The notes beneath the pieces are model-generated. The model was not told where the DNA came from. It searched no databases and saw only the letters and a list, made by a program, of their open reading frames with translations. Made by a program: the position numbers and the translations under genes. A stretch of 64,000 nt of DNA from contig NZ_CP029479.1 of NCBI RefSeq assembly GCF_003150835.1, positions 62,001 through 126,000 on the forward strand, read 5' to 3'. The DNA is from Phenylobacterium parvum (GTDB taxonomy: Bacteria; Pseudomonadota; Alphaproteobacteria; Caulobacterales; Caulobacteraceae). Shown here in pieces: positions 62,141-64,000 of this stretch (its first letter is position 1; every line of letters begins with the position of its first letter).

Positions 62141-62216
62141 TTGCCTGATCAGGTCGGATGCGCCGGACCTCGCTCGTCGCGCCGGAATGGACCCCGCCGG
62201 CGGCGGGACCTGCGGG

Positions 62217-62543
62217 TTAGCCGACGCCGGACTCGTTCAGCCAGTCGACGATCTTCTGCTTGGGCATGGCGCCGACCTTCATGGCGGTCATCTGGCCGTC
62301 CTTGAAGAGCATCATGGTCGGGATGCCGCGTACGCCGTAGCGGCTGGGGGTGTTCGGCGAGTCCTCGATGTTCAGCTTGGCCACGGTGACCTGCTCGCCC
62401 AGCTCGGCGGCGATCTGCTCCAGGGCCGGGGCGATCTGCTTGCAGGGGCCGCACCATTCCGCCCAGAAGTCCACCAGCACGGGCTTGCCCGACTTCAGGA
62501 CGTCGGCTTCGAAGGACTCGTCAGTGACGGCGACAGTACCCAT
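62217..62543 (-). CDS. trxA: Thioredoxin 1
   Basis: 108 residues. Active site WCGPC with C31 and C34 (FWAEWCGPCKQIAP), VTVAKLNIEDSPNTPSRYGVRGIPTMMLF (cis-Pro) and the usual C-terminus. It is the general cytoplasmic disulphide reductase. GAGGAG lies seven bases before the ATG 62543. It is downstream of addA on the same strand; 101 bp separate them. Confidence 0.96.
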   Translation of the reverse strand: MGTVAVTDESFEADVLKSGKPVLVDFWAEWCGPCKQIAPALEQIAAELGEQVTVAKLNIEDSPNTPSRYGVRGIPTMMLFKDGQMTAMKVGAMPKQKIVDWLNESGVG

Positions 62544-62644
62544 GCGGGGCTCCTCGGTTCTCGGGGTCCGGACCCGGCCGGACGTCAGGTCTTGATATGG
62601 CGCACCGGGCGCAGGGATCAACACCCTGATGTGTGGCTCCCGGA

Positions 62645-64000
62645 TCAGGTTTCCCGGTGCAGCCTGTCCAGGGCCTCGCGCAGCAGGTCTTCCGGCGCGG
62701 GGGTCAGCAGTGGGCCATCCGTCCAGACCAGGGCGGCGCGCACAGGTCGTCCGGGATAGAGCTCGCCCAGAACCGCCCAGTACATGGACAGCTGGCGCAG
62801 GTAGGCCGGATCCGCCGCCACGATGGAGGCGGGCGCGGGACGGTTGGTCTTGAAGTCGGCGAAGAGGACCTCGTCTGGCCGCACCACCAGGCGGTCGATC
62901 CTGCCGGAGATGCGGACGCCGGGCGGCAGCAGGCCCGAGCCCCCGACGATGGCCGCCTCCGCCCGCGACCCTGGCCCGAAGAGGAAGCTGAAGTCCGGGT
63001 GTTCCAGCACCCCCAGCGCCGCCTTCGCCATCTCTTCCGCCTGCGCGTCGGTCAGGCCGGCCTCCTTCGCCAGCAGCCGCCGCGCCGCGTCCGGTCGAGC
63101 TGGCCCAGGCAGGTCCGGAAGGACCTGGAGCAGGCGGTGGATCAGTTCTCCGCGCCGGAACCGGCCCATGCCTGCCGCGCCGGCCAGGGGCGAGACGGCG
63201 GCGACCGGGGCGGAGTCGCCCAGGTCCGAGGGCGAGGCCAGGCGGGCCAGGGGCTCGGGCCGGGCCGGCCGGGACAGCCAGGCGGGGGGAGGAGCCCGGG
63301 CCGCCTCCGGCGCCGTCGCGGCCTGTCCCAGCACCTCGGGGTCCTCTCCGAACCGCCGGTAGCCGAAGTCTTCCCCGGCGATCCGCCGGAACCGGCCGGC
63401 CAGGCGGACGGCGAAGACCGCGTCCATCACACCCCACCAGCCCGGCGGGTTGTCGGAGGACCGGTTGCCCGGCATGGCCCCGCAGACGATCAGCCGGTCC
63501 CGGGCCCGGGTCAGGGCCACATAGAGGAGCCGCTGGAGCTCCTGGTCCGCGGCGGCCTTGCGCAGCGCCCGGGCGTCGGTCTGGGCCTGGCAGTCGTCGT
63601 TCTTGGCGCCCAGCCAAAGGAAGGTCCCGTCCCCGGCCCGCGCCAGCCCGGCGCCATCGGAGTCGCTGAAGGTGGTGTCGGGCAGGATGATGACCGGGGC
63701 CTCAAGCCCCTTGGCCCCGTGGGCCGTCATCACGCGGACCTCGTCGGCGGCCTCGGCCTCCGTCTCCCGCTTGACGTCCACCTTCAGGCTGTCGAGGGCG
63801 GCGGCGAAGGCCTCGAGGTCGCGGACGCCGCTCTGCTCGAGCTCAAGGGTCTTCTCAAGGAAGACGCCCAGGGCCTCCTCGGCCTCACGGCCCAGCCGGG
63901 TCAGCAGCCTCTGTCGCTGGGTGCGCCCACAGGGCCCCGCGGACTCCAGCCGGCCGACGATGAAGTCGTAAGGCGACTGGCCTGCGGCGGCCAGGACGGG
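62645..64000 (-). CDS. addA: Double-strand break repair helicase AddA, C-terminal part
   Basis: 452 codons of the C-terminal part; the gene continues beyond the right edge. VRVMTAHGAKGLEAPVIILPD is helicase motif V of UvrD-like proteins, and LLYVALTRARDRLIV is motif VI. The C-terminal RecB-type nuclease holds GRIDRL and LFADFKTNR (PD-D/ExK). AddA with AddB resects double-strand breaks for RecA. The start lies beyond the right edge. Confidence 0.92.
   Translation of the reverse strand, partial: PVLAAAGQSPYDFIVGRLESAGPCGRTQRQRLLTRLGREAEEALGVFLEKTLELEQSGVRDLEAFAAALDSLKVDVKRETEAEAADEVRVMTAHGAKGLEAPVIILPDTTFSDSDGAGLARAGDGTFLWLGAKNDDCQAQTDARALRKAAADQELQRLLYVALTRARDRLIVCGAMPGNRSSDNPPGWWGVMDAVFAVRLAGRFRRIAGEDFGYRRFGEDPEVLGQAATAPEAARAPPPAWLSRPARPEPLARLASPSDLGDSAPVAAVSPLAGAAGMGRFRRGELIHRLLQVLPDLPGPARPDAARRLLAKEAGLTDAQAEEMAKAALGVLEHPDFSFLFGPGSRAEAAIVGGSGLLPPGVRISGRIDRLVVRPDEVLFADFKTNRPAPASIVAADPAYLRQLSMYWAVLGELYPGRPVRAALVWTDGPLLTPAPEDLLREALDRLHRET

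Overview
The window is 64 kb of very GC-rich, densely packed chromosomal DNA from an alphaproteobacterium. It is most likely a member of the Caulobacterales (Caulobacter/Phenylobacterium-like). The support is a clear MipZ division-plane ATPase, the order lptC-lptA-lptB ... rpoN-hpf-ptsN, rpsA-ihfB, dapF-mtaB-ftsY-yciB, alphaproteobacterial families (DUF1489, DUF2794, DUF1150, DUF1223, TIGR02300), frequent GTG/TTG starts and 1-8 bp gene overlaps. Two genes run off the ends: an M3 peptidase on the left and addA on the right. I see no transposase, phage gene, CRISPR array or rRNA, so this is core chromosome.

Layout. 1-5000: dcp, divergent murI, a GST-like gene, a DUF805 membrane protein, lipB, an orphan FliN-like SpoA protein and tRNA-Leu(GAG). 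5000-14500: mgtE, then a leucine/isovalerate catabolic set (ivd, mccB, methylglutaconyl-CoA hydratase, mccA, DUF1489). A convergent cNMP-domain patatin gene splits this set, with an unusual 22-codon small ORF downstream of the patatin gene. 14500-20000: panC, divergent mipZ plus a membrane J-domain protein, folE paired with a BLUF photoreceptor, a SPOR-tailed D-Ala-D-Ala carboxypeptidase, and a phasin with a PhaR-type operator in its promoter. 20000-27400: oxyR, a prolyl-oligopeptidase, dapF-mtaB-ftsY-yciB, and a MarR regulator with a lysine tail. 27400-31000: a cytochrome c maturation cluster (ccmA, ccmB, a LTXXQ protein, ccmC, ccmD, ccmG) on the minus strand. 31000-38800: acnA, DUF1223, DUF2794, a Bax-inhibitor-1 family gene with a ybhL-like leader, thpR, uppP, an NDUFA9-like protein, tRNA-Leu(CAG).

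38800-49500: an RNase D-like exonuclease, the LPS-transport genes lptC/lptA/lptB, an inserted sulfatase and lipoprotein hydrolase, then rpoN, hpf, ptsN, DUF1150/hsp20, a glycosyltransferase and tRNA-Ala(GGC). 49500-64000: TIGR02300, aroA-cmk-rpsA-ihfB-mscL, trpF-trpB-trpA-accD-folC, a TonB-dependent receptor, trxA and addA.

The genes fall into a few themes: envelope building (murI, dapF, uppP, DacA-SPOR, Lpt), cell division (MipZ), central metabolism (acnA, leucine breakdown, trp, accD/folC), cofactor synthesis (lipB, panC, folE, folC), respiratory cytochrome assembly (ccm), and nitrogen/stress control (rpoN, hpf, ptsN, oxyR, hsp20). The items most worth following up are the small ORF at 7750-7818, whose Shine-Dalgarno matches the 16S 3' end over about 14 bases; the FolE-BLUF pair with its leader; the hairpin leader before the BI-1 gene; a structured non-coding element near 34.7 kb; and the two-gene insertion that splits lptB from rpoN. 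All calls come from reading the sequence; no database search was run.
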